From: JAVXGM01 sp036657395
GTDB lineage: Bacteria > Bacillota > Clostridia > Peptostreptococcales > Anaerovoracaceae
Reading direction: 5' to 3'
Assembly: GCA_036657395.1 (NCBI GenBank)
Contig: JAVXGM010000004.1
Span: 88,266-152,265, forward strand
DNA: 64,000 bases
Positions 1 through 8,450 of this stretch are shown here, piece after piece (position 1 is the stretch's first letter; each line of letters begins with the position of its first letter). The notes beneath the pieces were generated by a model. That model searched no databases. It worked only from the letters and a program-made list of their open reading frames with translations, and was not told the origin of the DNA. The position numbers were made by a program, and so were the translations under genes.

Positions 1-114
1 ATAGAAACCATAGAAACCCTTCAAATATTACAAAGATTGGGTTGCCCTCAAGGGCAAGGTTTTCTCTTTGATAAACCTCTCTCCTGTGACGATTTTATTA
101 GAAAATATTTGTAA
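1..114 (+). CDS. C-terminal end of an EAL-domain c-di-GMP phosphodiesterase (partial)
   Basis: An open frame runs from base 1 to a TAA at 112-114 and gives 37 residues. They contain the run LGCPQGQGFLFDKPLS, which matches the closing segment of EAL phosphodiesterase domains (LG-x-x-x-GQG-x-L/F-x-KP-L/M). EAL domains hydrolyse cyclic di-GMP. The catalytic part lies outside the window, so activity cannot be judged. The gene continues upstream of base 1. Confidence 0.75.
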   Translation: METIETLQILQRLGCPQGQGFLFDKPLSCDDFIRKYL

Positions 115-201
115 TAAATCCCATCTGATAATAGGCTCTTGCATTTACGCTACAACAGGTCTATATTTAGTATATACAAAGTAGAAAGTTGGTGGATTAT
201 T

Positions 202-975
202 TTGAGATTTGATTTACACTGCCACACAAAAAAAGGTTCTTTAGATTCTAGCGTTTCACTGGAGCGATATATCGAACTATTTAGAGAAAAACAATTTGAT
301 GGGATTATGATTGCTGACCACAATAGTTATAAAGGATGCCGTGTCTGGGATGAGCTTAAAAAATATCCCCAATATGCAGATTTTACTGTAATAAAAGGTT
401 TGGAGTATGATACTAGAGATGCTGGACATATTTTAGTCATAATGCCCGATAAATATCTTTTGCCTGTTTTAGCCATTCGAGGCATGAACTTAAAAAGGTT
501 GTTAAAAATCGTCCATAGATTTGGCGGTATTCTTGGACCTGCACATCCATTTGGTGTAAGAAGTTCTAGTGCCATGTATTTTCGCAAAATGAACATGGAT
601 CTCATTGAACGGTTCGACTTTATTGAAACCTTCAATACCTGTGAATCACCTTTGTCCAATCAGCTAGCAAGAGAGCTGGCTGACGAATATAATCTACCAC
701 ATTTTGGAGGTTCTGATGCCCATGTGGAAGAATATGTGGGCATGGCTTACACTGATTTTGATGCAGATATTCGCTGTAACAATGATTTAATTAGATCCGT
801 CAAAGATAAGGTTGCTATTAAGGCCGGTGGCACTGAACGTGGGGAGACTGTGAAAGGCAAGCGAAAAGAACATTGGACTGGAGTCTGGGGATACAAGCTT
901 TACAATCGTGGCGTAGGTAAATTGATTTACCCCTACAGAAAATATCTTCACTTCAAACTACCATTTAGATCATAA
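202..975 (+). CDS. PHP-domain metal-dependent phosphoesterase
   Basis: The protein opens with RFDLHCHTKKGSLDS, the first metal-binding motif of PHP domains (D-x-H-x-H), followed by ADHN (motif II), GPAHPFG (motif III) and GGSDAHV (motif IV), so the metal centre looks intact. PHP proteins hydrolyse phosphoesters; small stand-alone ones include nucleoside bisphosphate phosphatases, but the substrate is not readable here. I chose a TTG start at 202 because the domain begins directly after it and a purine-rich GGTGG lies just upstream; a longer frame reaches 139. The product is about 257 residues. It is followed by a shared terminator and stands alone. Confidence 0.8.
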   Translation: MRFDLHCHTKKGSLDSSVSLERYIELFREKQFDGIMIADHNSYKGCRVWDELKKYPQYADFTVIKGLEYDTRDAGHILVIMPDKYLLPVLAIRGMNLKRLLKIVHRFGGILGPAHPFGVRSSSAMYFRKMNMDLIERFDFIETFNTCESPLSNQLARELADEYNLPHFGGSDAHVEEYVGMAYTDFDADIRCNNDLIRSVKDKVAIKAGGTERGETVKGKRKEHWTGVWGYKLYNRGVGKLIYPYRKYLHFKLPFRS

Positions 976-978
976 ATT

Positions 979-1022
979 AAAAAGGATGCTACAAATGAAA
1001 AAATTTGTGGCATCCTTTTTTT
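979..1022. terminator. Bidirectional intrinsic terminator
   Basis: A long inverted repeat with arms AAGGATGC and GCATCCTT, flanked by A and T runs, lies between the convergent PHP gene and the radical SAM gene. It can serve both strands. Confidence 0.8.
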
Positions 1023-1025
1023 AAT

Positions 1026-2003
1026 CTATTCTTGGCTTAAGTTATATCCTGCAGATAAAAACAAATCTCTAGCATCCTTCATCTGAAAATCACTCCATTC
1101 ATCTTGGACAATTTCGTCACTACGAGGAATAGCCCCTGTCTCCACTACTACTACATTTGCCCCACTATCTACAGCCTCTTTGGAGTTAGGGTGAACGCAT
1201 ATATTTTCCACTAAACGTCCTCCTGACAGCCTTATTACTGCAATGATTTGGGCCAATCTGGAAGAATCTAAAGGCTGGGTGTCTCCAAGAGGCGTTCCTT
1301 TTACAGGTACCCTGGCCATCGCCCCAGAAATATATGCTTTAGCCTTTAAAATTCCCAGGAAATTATCGGCTATTTCTTCATTAGTATGCTCTGGGCCAAT
1401 AGGCTCCACTAAGCTAATCAAATCTAGCTGTGAATTACAGACACTCTCCATTGAGCCAGTTCGTACTGCTGGATCAAATGGGGTATCTATACCTTCTCTT
1501 AATCTTAAAGCATGATAAATACCATTTACTCCTAGGCCATACAGTTTATTGGATTTTTTCTCGTCCAGTTCCCCTGTATTAAAAATAATTTTGTAATTTC
1601 CGGGAAATCGTTTACGTATTTCTTGAGTCAAAGATCCTAGCTTATTAACATCATAGTATTCTGTAGTACGTAGAACGATAAAGTCAGAACCATTTTTAAC
1701 AAACTGTTCAACCTTGGTTAAAATTTCTTTTTCTGAATATGTTCGTGTTTCTGTAGTTATTCCCCACTTCTCCCCTAAAGAACAAAACTGGCAATTTAAA
1801 GGGCATGGAGCAAAATCTGCTCCAATGGCAGTCCATATGTATCCTCTGTCTTTAGTAACTATGGATGCAACCTGCCTAGCGACCTTTCGAAGTTCCACAT
1901 CCTCCTGGCTGGCAAGTGGTATCTCCAGTAAAGAAATAATTTCTTCCTTTGACAGGGGCTGTCCGCTTAAACATTTTTCTTTAGCTTCCTTTACTCTTCC
2001 CAT
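1026..2003 (-). CDS. BioB-like radical SAM enzyme (paralogue of the one at 12452)
   Basis: A 325-residue protein with the radical SAM cluster motif CPLNCQFC (C-x3-C-x2-C) near residue 67, followed by SLGEKWG. It belongs to the biotin synthase/HydE/PylB-like group by overall layout. It shares VEPIGPEHT, a following xEIAD and an RVP-x-x-GTP motif with the radical SAM protein at 12452-13381, so the two are paralogues. PylB is a more distant relative. Its start overlaps the end of the C_GCAxxG gene at 2006, so the two are co-translated, and both lie directly downstream of pylT. The gene ends in UAG, with no other in-frame stop for about two dozen codons, but a terminator intervenes. The reaction is unknown; a role in corrinoid or methylamine metabolism is inferred from context only. 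Confidence 0.75.
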   Translation of the reverse strand: MGRVKEAKEKCLSGQPLSKEEIISLLEIPLASQEDVELRKVARQVASIVTKDRGYIWTAIGADFAPCPLNCQFCSLGEKWGITTETRTYSEKEILTKVEQFVKNGSDFIVLRTTEYYDVNKLGSLTQEIRKRFPGNYKIIFNTGELDEKKSNKLYGLGVNGIYHALRLREGIDTPFDPAVRTGSMESVCNSQLDLISLVEPIGPEHTNEEIADNFLGILKAKAYISGAMARVPVKGTPLGDTQPLDSSRLAQIIAVIRLSGGRLVENICVHPNSKEAVDSGANVVVVETGAIPRSDEIVQDEWSDFQMKDARDLFLSAGYNLSQE

Positions 2004-2005
2004 TT

Positions 2006-2443
2006 CTACAGCATCTCGTCAAGAATTCTGCACGTGCTGCATACAAGTCCTGCACATACCTTTTCAAATAAGCCTTCTTCCATAATCTTTTCTAATTCTC
2101 CAGGTTTACTGATATCATGATTTAAAAGTTCATTACAAATCAATGTCTTATGTTCAGCAATAAATTTTTCCTCAAATTCAGCTTTTTTTGCCAGGAATTT
2201 TTCTTTCACCTCTCCTTGATTTGGCTTGCTATTTCCATACTTAAGCCCGAGAGCCATCATGGCGCCTGCCACGCAGCCACAAGTTTCACCTCGCCACAAT
2301 CCACCACCGAAGGCTGCACCCAACTTTGCACCAATCTCTTCGTCTAACCCCACCTTTGGTGCAGCATGGGACAATACTGCCTGGGAACAGTCAATTCCTC
2401 CGCCAAAACCAGCTAATGCTTTTTCTTTTGTCATCTTTTCCAT
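2006..2443 (-). CDS. C_GCAxxG_C_C family redox-type protein
   Basis: A 145-residue protein with the family's spaced cysteines: DCSQAVL near the N-terminus, GCVAGAMMALGLKYG in the middle and CAGLVCSTC at the C-terminus. The family is thought to be redox active or metal binding, but no reaction is settled. The ATG follows an AGGAGGAATTAGGAC stretch. It ends with UAG, followed four codons later by UAA. The downstream radical SAM gene starts two bases after the stop, which argues for one transcript. Upstream are the pylT gene and its terminator. Confidence 0.8.
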   Translation of the reverse strand: MEKMTKEKALAGFGGGIDCSQAVLSHAAPKVGLDEEIGAKLGAAFGGGLWRGETCGCVAGAMMALGLKYGNSKPNQGEVKEKFLAKKAEFEEKFIAEHKTLICNELLNHDISKPGELEKIMEEGLFEKVCAGLVCSTCRILDEML

Positions 2444-2561
2444 TGTCCTAATTCCTCCTCAATATTTTTCACATATATTTTCCATTTATTTGATTATATT
2501 CCACATACTATACCATGTCAAGTAATCCCCGTAATGTAGTACAGGAATATTACGACCACGC

Positions 2562-2595
2562 AAAAAGAAGCTGCTACAAAGCAACTTCTTTTTTT
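2562..2595 (-). terminator. Terminator directly downstream of pylT
   Basis: Arms AAGAAGTTGCT and AGCAGCTTCTT with a short loop, followed on the minus strand by a T run. It lies seven bases past the CCA end of the tRNA, so pylT is probably its own transcription unit. Confidence 0.8.
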
Positions 2596-2601
2596 CTAAA
2601 T

Positions 2602-2673
2602 TGGCGAGGAACCCGAGAGTCTCACTCGGCTGCATAGATTTAGAGTCTATGTGATCAATCCGATCCGTTCCCC
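2602..2673 (-). tRNA. pylT: tRNA-Pyl, amber-decoding (anticodon CUA)
   Basis: On the minus strand a 72-base tRNA folds with acceptor arms GGGGAAC/GTTCCTC, discriminator G and an encoded CCA. The anticodon stem CATAGA/TCTATG encloses the loop CTCTAAA, so the anticodon (2641-2643) is CUA and reads UAG. The D arm is very small and the loop between acceptor and D stem is short, as in known bacterial tRNA-Pyl; from memory it resembles the Desulfitobacterium tRNA closely in length and layout. PylS charges it with pyrrolysine. It is separated from the rest of the pyl genes by three unrelated genes and has its own promoter and terminator. Confidence 0.95.
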
Positions 2674-2684
2674 ATATTATTTAC

Positions 2685-2700
2685 CTCTCCTAAGGGAGAG
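2685..2700 (-). other. Perfect hairpin in the pylT 5' leader
   Basis: CTCTCC-TAAG-GGAGAG is a perfect six-pair stem with a four-base loop between the pylT promoter and the tRNA 5' end. It may direct 5' processing of the precursor; this is inference. Confidence 0.5.
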
Positions 2701-2716
2701 CTTGTCCATCCACTTA

Positions 2717-2745
2717 AGTATACCAAAATAGCCAGTGGGTTTCAA
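2717..2745 (-). promoter_or_regulatory. Sigma-A-type promoter of pylT
   Basis: On the minus strand TTGAAA (2740-2745), a 17-base spacer and TATACT (2717-2722) form a good housekeeping promoter about 44 bases upstream of the tRNA. No sigma-54 motif is present here, unlike the pyl operon. Confidence 0.75.
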
Positions 2746-2797
2746 TATATTTAAGCCTATCCTTCTGATTATTTCAAGGATTTTACTACACTTTCCC

Positions 2798-3337
2798 TCA
2801 CCCTATAGGATCTACCATGTTTCTAGAAATATGAGCAGCATATAGTCCTGCCAGCCGATTCCAAAATTCCTTTTCAATTACTCCATTTTTCATCATGCCA
2901 AAGACCTCTTGTAATTTTTCTACATTCTTCACACTAGGTCGATCATACTCCTTACCTCCACTTACCTTCTCAATGTTTGCAAAGTAATCAGCCAAACCAT
3001 TAAGCATCCCTTTTATTACATACAAATGAACGCTTTCTTCTCCTGGTAGTATGACAAAATCTGCACTAGGATAGACTTTAACCATTTCTGGTTCATCTGC
3101 ATACCTGCTCACGTCTCCATAGACGGAAATAATCTTATCCCAGGTGTCATTATCCACATTGCCCGTTTCTTTCATGCCAAACCGGCGCTGAAAGCCTGAT
3201 ACCGCCTTATAAGTCTGGGTTCCATATTTGCCATCTGGAATAACCATGGGAATTTCCTTATATATATGTGCTATTTTTCTTAAAAAAGTTTGTATGCTGC
3301 GAATTGGTTGACCTACAGTCGGATTAAAGTTATTCAT
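2798..3337 (-). CDS. Peptidoglycan-binding repeat protein
   Basis: A 179-residue protein with one recognisable PG_binding_1 repeat near the N-terminus (DGKYGTQTYKAVSGFQRRFG, then TWDKI) and a more diverged second repeat in the C-terminal half. No signal peptide or catalytic domain is visible. It overlaps the end of the larger repeat protein upstream by eight bases, so both are translated from one message. Such repeats bind cell-wall or spore-cortex peptidoglycan. A spore-related role is inferred from family context only. Confidence 0.75.
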   Translation of the reverse strand: MNNFNPTVGQPIRSIQTFLRKIAHIYKEIPMVIPDGKYGTQTYKAVSGFQRRFGMKETGNVDNDTWDKIISVYGDVSRYADEPEMVKVYPSADFVILPGEESVHLYVIKGMLNGLADYFANIEKVSGGKEYDRPSVKNVEKLQEVFGMMKNGVIEKEFWNRLAGLYAAHISRNMVDPIG

Positions 3338-4772
3338 TTTTTTTCCCTCCTTGATTGTCTGTTTGCCCTATGGTAAGTATCCTGCCTGGATACTGAATGG
3401 GTCTTGAAGTGTTTGCAAATACAACATCCTTATAGCTGTTTGTAATAGAATTCCACACGGTTCTGTCTACAATACCAGTTTGAGGTAGTCCTACAGTCTC
3501 TTGATATTCCTTTACTGTACGCTGAGTCTGTGCATCAAAGATTCCAGTAGGTACCAATGGAGTAATCTCAGTCATTACCAAGGAAATAACATTAATGTAT
3601 TCTTGCATGGCCATAACATCTCTTCCTTTTGACCCGTATGTAAGGGCGGTTCCCCCATATGGCAAAGTAGATACAGGGAAAATCTCCTCCTTAATAAATA
3701 GAGCATCCGCAATGCCTTTAAACACGTTGTACATTAGATCCCATGTCTCTTCCCCCACTACACCTGTTTGAGGCAGGTTGAATTGCTGCTGAAATGCCTT
3801 CACGGAAATATCTGTCTCCGGACCAAAATATCCTGTAATATCAACGCTAGGAATTGTCAGATAAACTTCTGCAATAATTTGCAAAAAATACTGAAGAATT
3901 TCTACTTTTTCTCCAGAATTACCTAGTGAAATGGCATCTGGATATTCTAAGGAAGCATCAAACAATTTTACACCTTCTGAATCCAATTCAGACAACTTTG
4001 TAATTCCCACATATAAATTGAGCATTTTATACCAAGTAGCCTTTCCCACAATCCCGTCTGGTGTTAAGTTAAAAGTGGATTGAAAGGTTTTTACTGACTT
4101 TTCCGTTTTGGCATCAAAAACTCCATCTACATTATTAATTTTGGGAATTAAAGGATAATTTTGCGAAATTCTGTTTAGCTCAACTTGTATAATCTTTACA
4201 TTAGACCCAGTACTGCCTAGCTTAAGTGAAGTTCCCGGATATGACTGTTTTACATTTTGAATAAGTGCATCTGAAATAAGCTCTATGTCTTGACCATAAT
4301 AATTTTGCAATATGGCGAAAGCCTCATAACCTTCCTGAGCTAAGCTTTCACTTCCCCATTGGGAAAGTCCATCACAGGTGGTTGTAGTTCCATTGCAAAA
4401 TTTTGCCGCCAAAGGCTCTAAATTTCCGATACGGCTAATATATATATTGAAAATTTCATCTACCAGCACTTCAATATTGCTAAAGATATTTCTTCCATTA
4501 ATAAACTTTTGATCAATACTTGTAGAATTTGTAATATCAAAATTGTATCCTTGGCTACGATAAAATTCCAGATAAACCCTGTTCACTGCATAGGATATCT
4601 GAGCATATATGTTAGCTTCTAAAGCCTCTTTGTTCCACGTGGGATATATTTCGCTAGAGGCAACGTTTTTAATATAGTCGGCAAAAGAAACAGTAACGTT
4701 TTGAGCTGAGGACTTAGGTGTCCCTAAATGAACTATAATATTCTGTGGGATAAAGGGTATTCTTGTCGCCAT
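3330..4772 (-). CDS. Triple-repeat peptidoglycan-binding protein, probably spore-associated
   Basis: A 480-residue protein. The first 180 residues are of unknown fold and include a CNGTTTTCDGLSQWG segment. Three PG_binding_1 repeats follow at about residues 180-258, 280-355 and 377-452, each with a LxxGSxGxxV start, a GxFDAxT or GYFGPET core and a GIVGKATW or GVVGEETW end. There is no obvious signal peptide. It is the middle gene of a three-gene unit (4786, 3330, 2798) set between pylSn and pylT. The lack of a catalytic domain points to an anchoring or adaptor role rather than a hydrolase. Confidence 0.8.
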   Translation of the reverse strand: MATRIPFIPQNIIVHLGTPKSSAQNVTVSFADYIKNVASSEIYPTWNKEALEANIYAQISYAVNRVYLEFYRSQGYNFDITNSTSIDQKFINGRNIFSNIEVLVDEIFNIYISRIGNLEPLAAKFCNGTTTTCDGLSQWGSESLAQEGYEAFAILQNYYGQDIELISDALIQNVKQSYPGTSLKLGSTGSNVKIIQVELNRISQNYPLIPKINNVDGVFDAKTEKSVKTFQSTFNLTPDGIVGKATWYKMLNLYVGITKLSELDSEGVKLFDASLEYPDAISLGNSGEKVEILQYFLQIIAEVYLTIPSVDITGYFGPETDISVKAFQQQFNLPQTGVVGEETWDLMYNVFKGIADALFIKEEIFPVSTLPYGGTALTYGSKGRDVMAMQEYINVISLVMTEITPLVPTGIFDAQTQRTVKEYQETVGLPQTGIVDRTVWNSITNSYKDVVFANTSRPIQYPGRILTIGQTDNQGGKKNE

Positions 4773-4785
4773 TTTTTCTCCTTTC

Positions 4786-5169
4786 TTATAAATCCTGAGG
4801 TGTAATCACGTAAGTTCTGCTTTGCTGGTCTTTGGTTGGAAATTCTTCTTTTGGAATCATCTCCATTTGTTGAATGCTTTCCTCTCCAGAAAAAATCTGA
4901 ACTTCTTTCACTATGGTCGTGTAATAGTCTGGATGATCAAGACGAATATTGCAGCTGGCAAAGGCTTTGCCCCCAGAGGGAGAAAGGCTGTTTTCCAGAT
5001 TAGGTGTATCAATAGACACCAACTGAGTTTTTCCGTTAATATCTGTTTTTTCATAAGCAATGAGAAAAGGATTCTCACTATCTGTGGTAACTGTTACTGA
5101 CACGCCTTCCAGAGGCACTGCCATTCTTGCAAGATAGGTCTGTGCTATTAAATATCCTTTTTCTTCCAT
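4786..5169 (-). CDS. Small beta-rich protein of the peptidoglycan-binding cluster
   Basis: A 127-residue protein. The region VPLEGVSVTVTT followed by a TDINGKT motif resembles a carboxypeptidase-regulatory/transthyretin-like beta sandwich, in which a domain bears small modular substitutions. The ending RTYVITPQDL is hydrophilic. It starts the cluster with the two peptidoglycan-binding repeat proteins, 13 bases upstream of the next gene, after a GGAGGC-type ribosome site. I do not recognise a function beyond likely co-assembly with its neighbours. Confidence 0.65.
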   Translation of the reverse strand: MEEKGYLIAQTYLARMAVPLEGVSVTVTTDSENPFLIAYEKTDINGKTQLVSIDTPNLENSLSPSGGKAFASCNIRLDHPDYYTTIVKEVQIFSGEESIQQMEMIPKEEFPTKDQQSRTYVITPQDL

Positions 5170-5253
5170 ATTTGCCTCCTTAGATTTTATTTTATCCTAA
5201 TAATCTATTTTGCTGTAGCAAATTTATTCCCGATTTTCGGAAATTTTAGGCAT

Positions 5254-5290
5254 AAAAAAAGACCTTAGCATTCTATCTTGCCAAGGTCTT
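5254..5290 (-). terminator. Terminator of the mtt-pyl operon
   Basis: On the minus strand AAGACCTTGG pairs with a downstream AAGGTCTT arm, followed by a run of seven T. It starts eight bases past the pylSn stop and closes the long operon. Confidence 0.85.
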
Positions 5291-5297
5291 AGTCTAA

Positions 5298-5633
5298 CTA
5301 TTTTGATGTATCATGATCCCTAAGGGTGCTGCCATAAGAAGAATTGAAAAAAGTTTTTGAATACTTTTCCATCTTCCAATCAGGCACTTTACAATCTTTG
5401 CAGGCTTTAAATACCCACTTATTTCGAATCCATCTAGCCGCTCTAGAATTTCTTGAATTGTAAATCTTAAAAGTTTTGCCACAATGGGTGGTAATAATAG
5501 CGTATTCACCCTTCTTTTCAATCTCTCTTATTCCATGAAGTATTCCTCGCTTGGAGGGCCATAATTTCATCTTGTCTAGCAAGAGAAACAACTCTGTCTT
5601 TTTTCTATAAAATCGTTTTTTTTCTGTTCCCAT
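5298..5633 (-). CDS. pylSn: Pyrrolysyl-tRNA synthetase N-terminal domain (PylSn), tRNA-Pyl binding
   Basis: A 111-residue stand-alone version of the tRNA-binding domain that is fused to the catalytic domain in methanogens and separate in bacteria. It carries the family landmarks LWPSKRGILHGI, ITTHCGKT, NSRNSRAARWIRNKW and CKDCKVPDWK, including the Cys/His residues that bind zinc in this domain. PylSn raises the affinity of PylSc for tRNA-Pyl. I chose ATG 5633, eight bases after GGGAGG; a GTG lies nine bases earlier. Last gene of the operon, 24 bases after pylD. It ends in UAG, with an in-frame UAA two codons later. Confidence 0.93.
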   Translation of the reverse strand: MGTEKKRFYRKKTELFLLLDKMKLWPSKRGILHGIREIEKKGEYAIITTHCGKTFKIYNSRNSRAARWIRNKWVFKACKDCKVPDWKMEKYSKTFFNSSYGSTLRDHDTSK

Positions 5634-5657
5634 TAAAGGCACCTCCCAGTCCTATGC

Positions 5658-6461
5658 TTAAATTGCTAACCCTAACATTACTGCTGTTCCAATCTCTAAA
5701 AGATCATGAACATAACGATCTGCAAATTTGGCTTTTGCTGATCCATCTAAAGAAAAAGGAATTCCTGGTGCTGCAATCACCGCCTCTTCATTTAACATAT
5801 CCTTGGTAATCCACGGCCCTTCTGAAGTTGCATCTGCCACATATTTAAAGGATGACATTGCCTCGATACTGCCAAGCACTTTGTATCCATCCGATTTAAT
5901 CAGTAAGTCTTTTCTGGAGTTTTTATCGTATACAGTCACTTTTGCACTCTTTTTTGCTAATGCTTTTGCCATAGTCTGTCCTACGATACCATAACCTAAA
6001 ACTAAAGCATCTTGTCCTGACAAAGTCCCCCCAAGTGCCTCTAATACTTCTATAAAACCATTTGCCGTAGCAAAATTATTCTCCCCAATCTTATTGTTTT
6101 TAATATTCAAAGCAATATATCTGTCATCATCTGCCATATATATAATTTCTGCATTATTTTCATACGCTTCAAGGATACCACTTACATCTGAAGCTGTAGT
6201 AATAAATGTTTCAAACCCCATAGCTGTTGGAATAGCTGCAACAGACTTTGAAAAAGTATCAATTGTGCCTAGACCTGCTGTGATCGGTACCACTGCCACC
6301 TTACAGGTTTTAGATGCCGCCTTAATGTCCTCTTTTGAATTTCCCGACACCTTTGCCGCCAAATCAATATAGCCCATACCTGTTTTTTCCTGTAAGGTTT
6401 TATTCCAGCAAGTCGCTGTATCTTCCATTGTAGATATCCATTGTGTAATTAATCTTGTCAT
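5658..6461 (-). CDS. pylD: Pyrrolysine synthase PylD
   Basis: A 267-residue protein of normal PylD length. PylD oxidises lysine-Ne-(3R)-3-methyl-D-ornithine with NAD+, releases ammonia and forms the pyrroline ring of pyrrolysine. The Rossmann nucleotide-binding region is seen at LVLGYGIVGQTMAKAL followed by VTVYDKN, and the N-terminal helix-rich domain carries the TRLI start typical of the family. It sits between pylSc (15 bases upstream) and pylSn, completing B-C-Sc-D-Sn in one operon. It ends with UAA. Confidence 0.92.
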   Translation of the reverse strand: MTRLITQWISTMEDTATCWNKTLQEKTGMGYIDLAAKVSGNSKEDIKAASKTCKVAVVPITAGLGTIDTFSKSVAAIPTAMGFETFITTASDVSGILEAYENNAEIIYMADDDRYIALNIKNNKIGENNFATANGFIEVLEALGGTLSGQDALVLGYGIVGQTMAKALAKKSAKVTVYDKNSRKDLLIKSDGYKVLGSIEAMSSFKYVADATSEGPWITKDMLNEEAVIAAPGIPFSLDGSAKAKFADRYVHDLLEIGTAVMLGLAI

Positions 6462-6476
6462 GATATATTCCTCGCT

Positions 6477-7316
6477 TTACAATTTTAATGGTATGCCGTC
6501 AACATAGGCGATACTTTTCCCTGCTCTTTTTATAGTCTGATATTCACCTTTGATCATGGCAACTCTCTCTACGCCAATACCGATGCCGACCCAAGTTTCG
6601 AAAATTCCCCAGTTATTATCTAAAGGATGAGGTCCATATGCTCCTGAGGCCAATTCCAAACCGTCTACTACAATATCCAAAGTCTCCCCATATACTCCTG
6701 AAGACTCTTTAACAATTTCATACTTATCAATTCCTACTGAATCCATAGCTCCTTTAGCCAAGATTTCTAGTCGTTCCATTTGATCTCCGTCTTTAACACC
6801 TGCTAGTTCTACTAGGTTAAGCATGGTGAATTCGTTCATGTGCTGTGAACCTTGAGATTCTTTTCGAAAACATGATCCCGCTTCAAATATTCTTACCGCT
6901 TCATTTGTAATTCTATGAAGATCTCTCATAACCTCGTAAAGATTAGGAGCTAGCATAGGTCTTAAACATTTCTTGGCATCAACCCAAAATACTTGTTCTC
7001 TCAAATGGTTATCCTGGTCTATATTCATCTTCCCTAGCTTGTCCCCAGTTATTATTACAGGGGTCGCTACTCGTGTAAAGTCTTCCTCTTGAGTTAACCA
7101 TCTTTCCAGGTTTTTTTCAACTTCCAAGGTCAATGGGATATGCTTTTCACAAAGAAGGGTTTGAAGCTTTTCTTTGTTTAGTTTCACAAGTTGCTTTTCT
7201 ATTTCCTTAAATGTGTCATTACGTTCCTGTACTGTACCAAATTCTTTCTCAACAGTGGATTTCTCTCCATTAAGTTCAACTAATCTTTGCTTTTGTCCTA
7301 TTGAATATTTCTCCAT
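6477..7316 (-). CDS. pylSc: Pyrrolysyl-tRNA synthetase catalytic domain (PylSc)
   Basis: A 279-residue class II aminoacyl-tRNA synthetase core that charges tRNA-Pyl with pyrrolysine. Motif 2 is FEAGSCFRKESQGSQH, followed by the binding-pocket segment EFTMLN; motif 3 is GIGIGVERVAMIK. The pocket strand LRPMLAPNLY and the VYGETLD loop (holding the tyrosine that closes on pyrrolysine) are intact. Two residues after the conserved Asn in MLN, the Methanosarcina Cys348 position is Val. The N-terminal tRNA-binding domain is missing and supplied by pylSn, as in other bacteria. It follows pylC by 18 bases. Confidence 0.95.
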   Translation of the reverse strand: MEKYSIGQKQRLVELNGEKSTVEKEFGTVQERNDTFKEIEKQLVKLNKEKLQTLLCEKHIPLTLEVEKNLERWLTQEEDFTRVATPVIITGDKLGKMNIDQDNHLREQVFWVDAKKCLRPMLAPNLYEVMRDLHRITNEAVRIFEAGSCFRKESQGSQHMNEFTMLNLVELAGVKDGDQMERLEILAKGAMDSVGIDKYEIVKESSGVYGETLDIVVDGLELASGAYGPHPLDNNWGIFETWVGIGIGVERVAMIKGEYQTIKRAGKSIAYVDGIPLKL

Positions 7317-7334
7317 ATCAATTTCCCCGGAACA

Positions 7335-8450
7335 TTACCGTTCCTTTAATTCGCTTCGCATCTGTGCTTCTTTTTCTTCTAGCTGGCCAAATGTCTGTCC
7401 ATAGTTTACAAAGGTTCCCCTCCATACAGACATTCCTTCCTTAAAGTCAGAAACAACCACTGCATCCTTACATATACCTTCAGTATACTCCAAAAGTCCA
7501 CCTTCCACCATAATATGTTCCCCATGGGAAGAATATTCTCCCCCCTGAAACAAATAATGTGTCAATGAAGCAAAATGTTTGTTGTTAATTTGCTTATCTT
7601 GAAAATCTCCTGTACAAAACAAATCGTACAGTTCCTTAATGTAGTTCATGCCGCTGGCGTGATATACAACAATAGATGTTTGACTAGGTAACCTTGCATC
7701 GATTTCCAATATTTTAATTTCTCCATTGTAATCGATTACTTCAAGATCCATTATCCCCTTTAGGTTAATAATCTCTGCGATATCAATAGCTAATTTTTCT
7801 ATAGCTTTTTTCTTTTCCGGATCAATTGTATGTAAGGTGGCAGCCAAATTACAGTCGTAAACATCATCTACAAATATTTCCGTAATCTCATAAACCCTAT
7901 AGTTTCCTGGTCTTCCAATAATCTCAACAGAGTATGAGGGGCCTTCCACAAATTCCTGAATAATAAAGTCTTTACCTTCTCCATTTGCAAATTTCTTCAC
8001 GTCTTCTTCACTTGTAAAGTATTGAATTCCATGACTCCCACTTTCTGAATCAGGCTTGGCAATAAATGGGGCTGTACCTGCTGGATAGTACTGGGGACAA
8101 GGCAGATTATTGTCTAGAAACAATTTGTCTGAAACTTTTTTAGAAGAAGATATCTTGTATGCCTCCCAGTCGAAAGCCAAAGTATACCCCTTATCTTTTG
8201 CCAAGGCATCTAATCTTTCAAGTACCCAGTCATTTTCCATAGTTGGTAAAATCATATCTGCTGATTCTAATGCTCCCACCACTTCAGGATCGTCAGATAG
8301 CACATCACCGCATATAAACTTATCCACAAGATTCTGTGATGGAGCCTTAGTGTCCTTGTCAATAAGAATGATTTCTATTCCTGCACATTTTCCCAAATAA
8401 GCGGCTTCGCTTCCTTGAAGCTTTCCACCGACGATTACTATTTTTGACAT
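7335..8450 (-). CDS. pylC: Pyrrolysine biosynthesis ligase PylC
   Basis: A 371-residue ATP-grasp enzyme that joins (3R)-3-methyl-D-ornithine to the epsilon amine of lysine using ATP. The N-terminal nucleotide-fold start MSKIVIVGGKLQGSEAAYL, the ATP-grasp segments FIAKPDSESGSHGIQ and IIQEFVEGPSYSVE, and the late metal/phosphate segment ILEIDARLPSQTS are visible. The start overlaps the end of pylB by 13 bases, which implies coupled translation. Length and motif order are normal for PylC. Confidence 0.93.
   Translation of the reverse strand: MSKIVIVGGKLQGSEAAYLGKCAGIEIILIDKDTKAPSQNLVDKFICGDVLSDDPEVVGALESADMILPTMENDWVLERLDALAKDKGYTLAFDWEAYKISSSKKVSDKLFLDNNLPCPQYYPAGTAPFIAKPDSESGSHGIQYFTSEEDVKKFANGEGKDFIIQEFVEGPSYSVEIIGRPGNYRVYEITEIFVDDVYDCNLAATLHTIDPEKKKAIEKLAIDIAEIINLKGIMDLEVIDYNGEIKILEIDARLPSQTSIVVYHASGMNYIKELYDLFCTGDFQDKQINNKHFASLTHYLFQGGEYSSHGEHIMVEGGLLEYTEGICKDAVVVSDFKEGMSVWRGTFVNYGQTFGQLEEKEAQMRSELKER

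Noticed and set aside
2225..2525. Plus-strand open frames across the C_GCAxxG gene
   Set aside because: They are shadows of the minus-strand gene, which has family motifs and a ribosome site.
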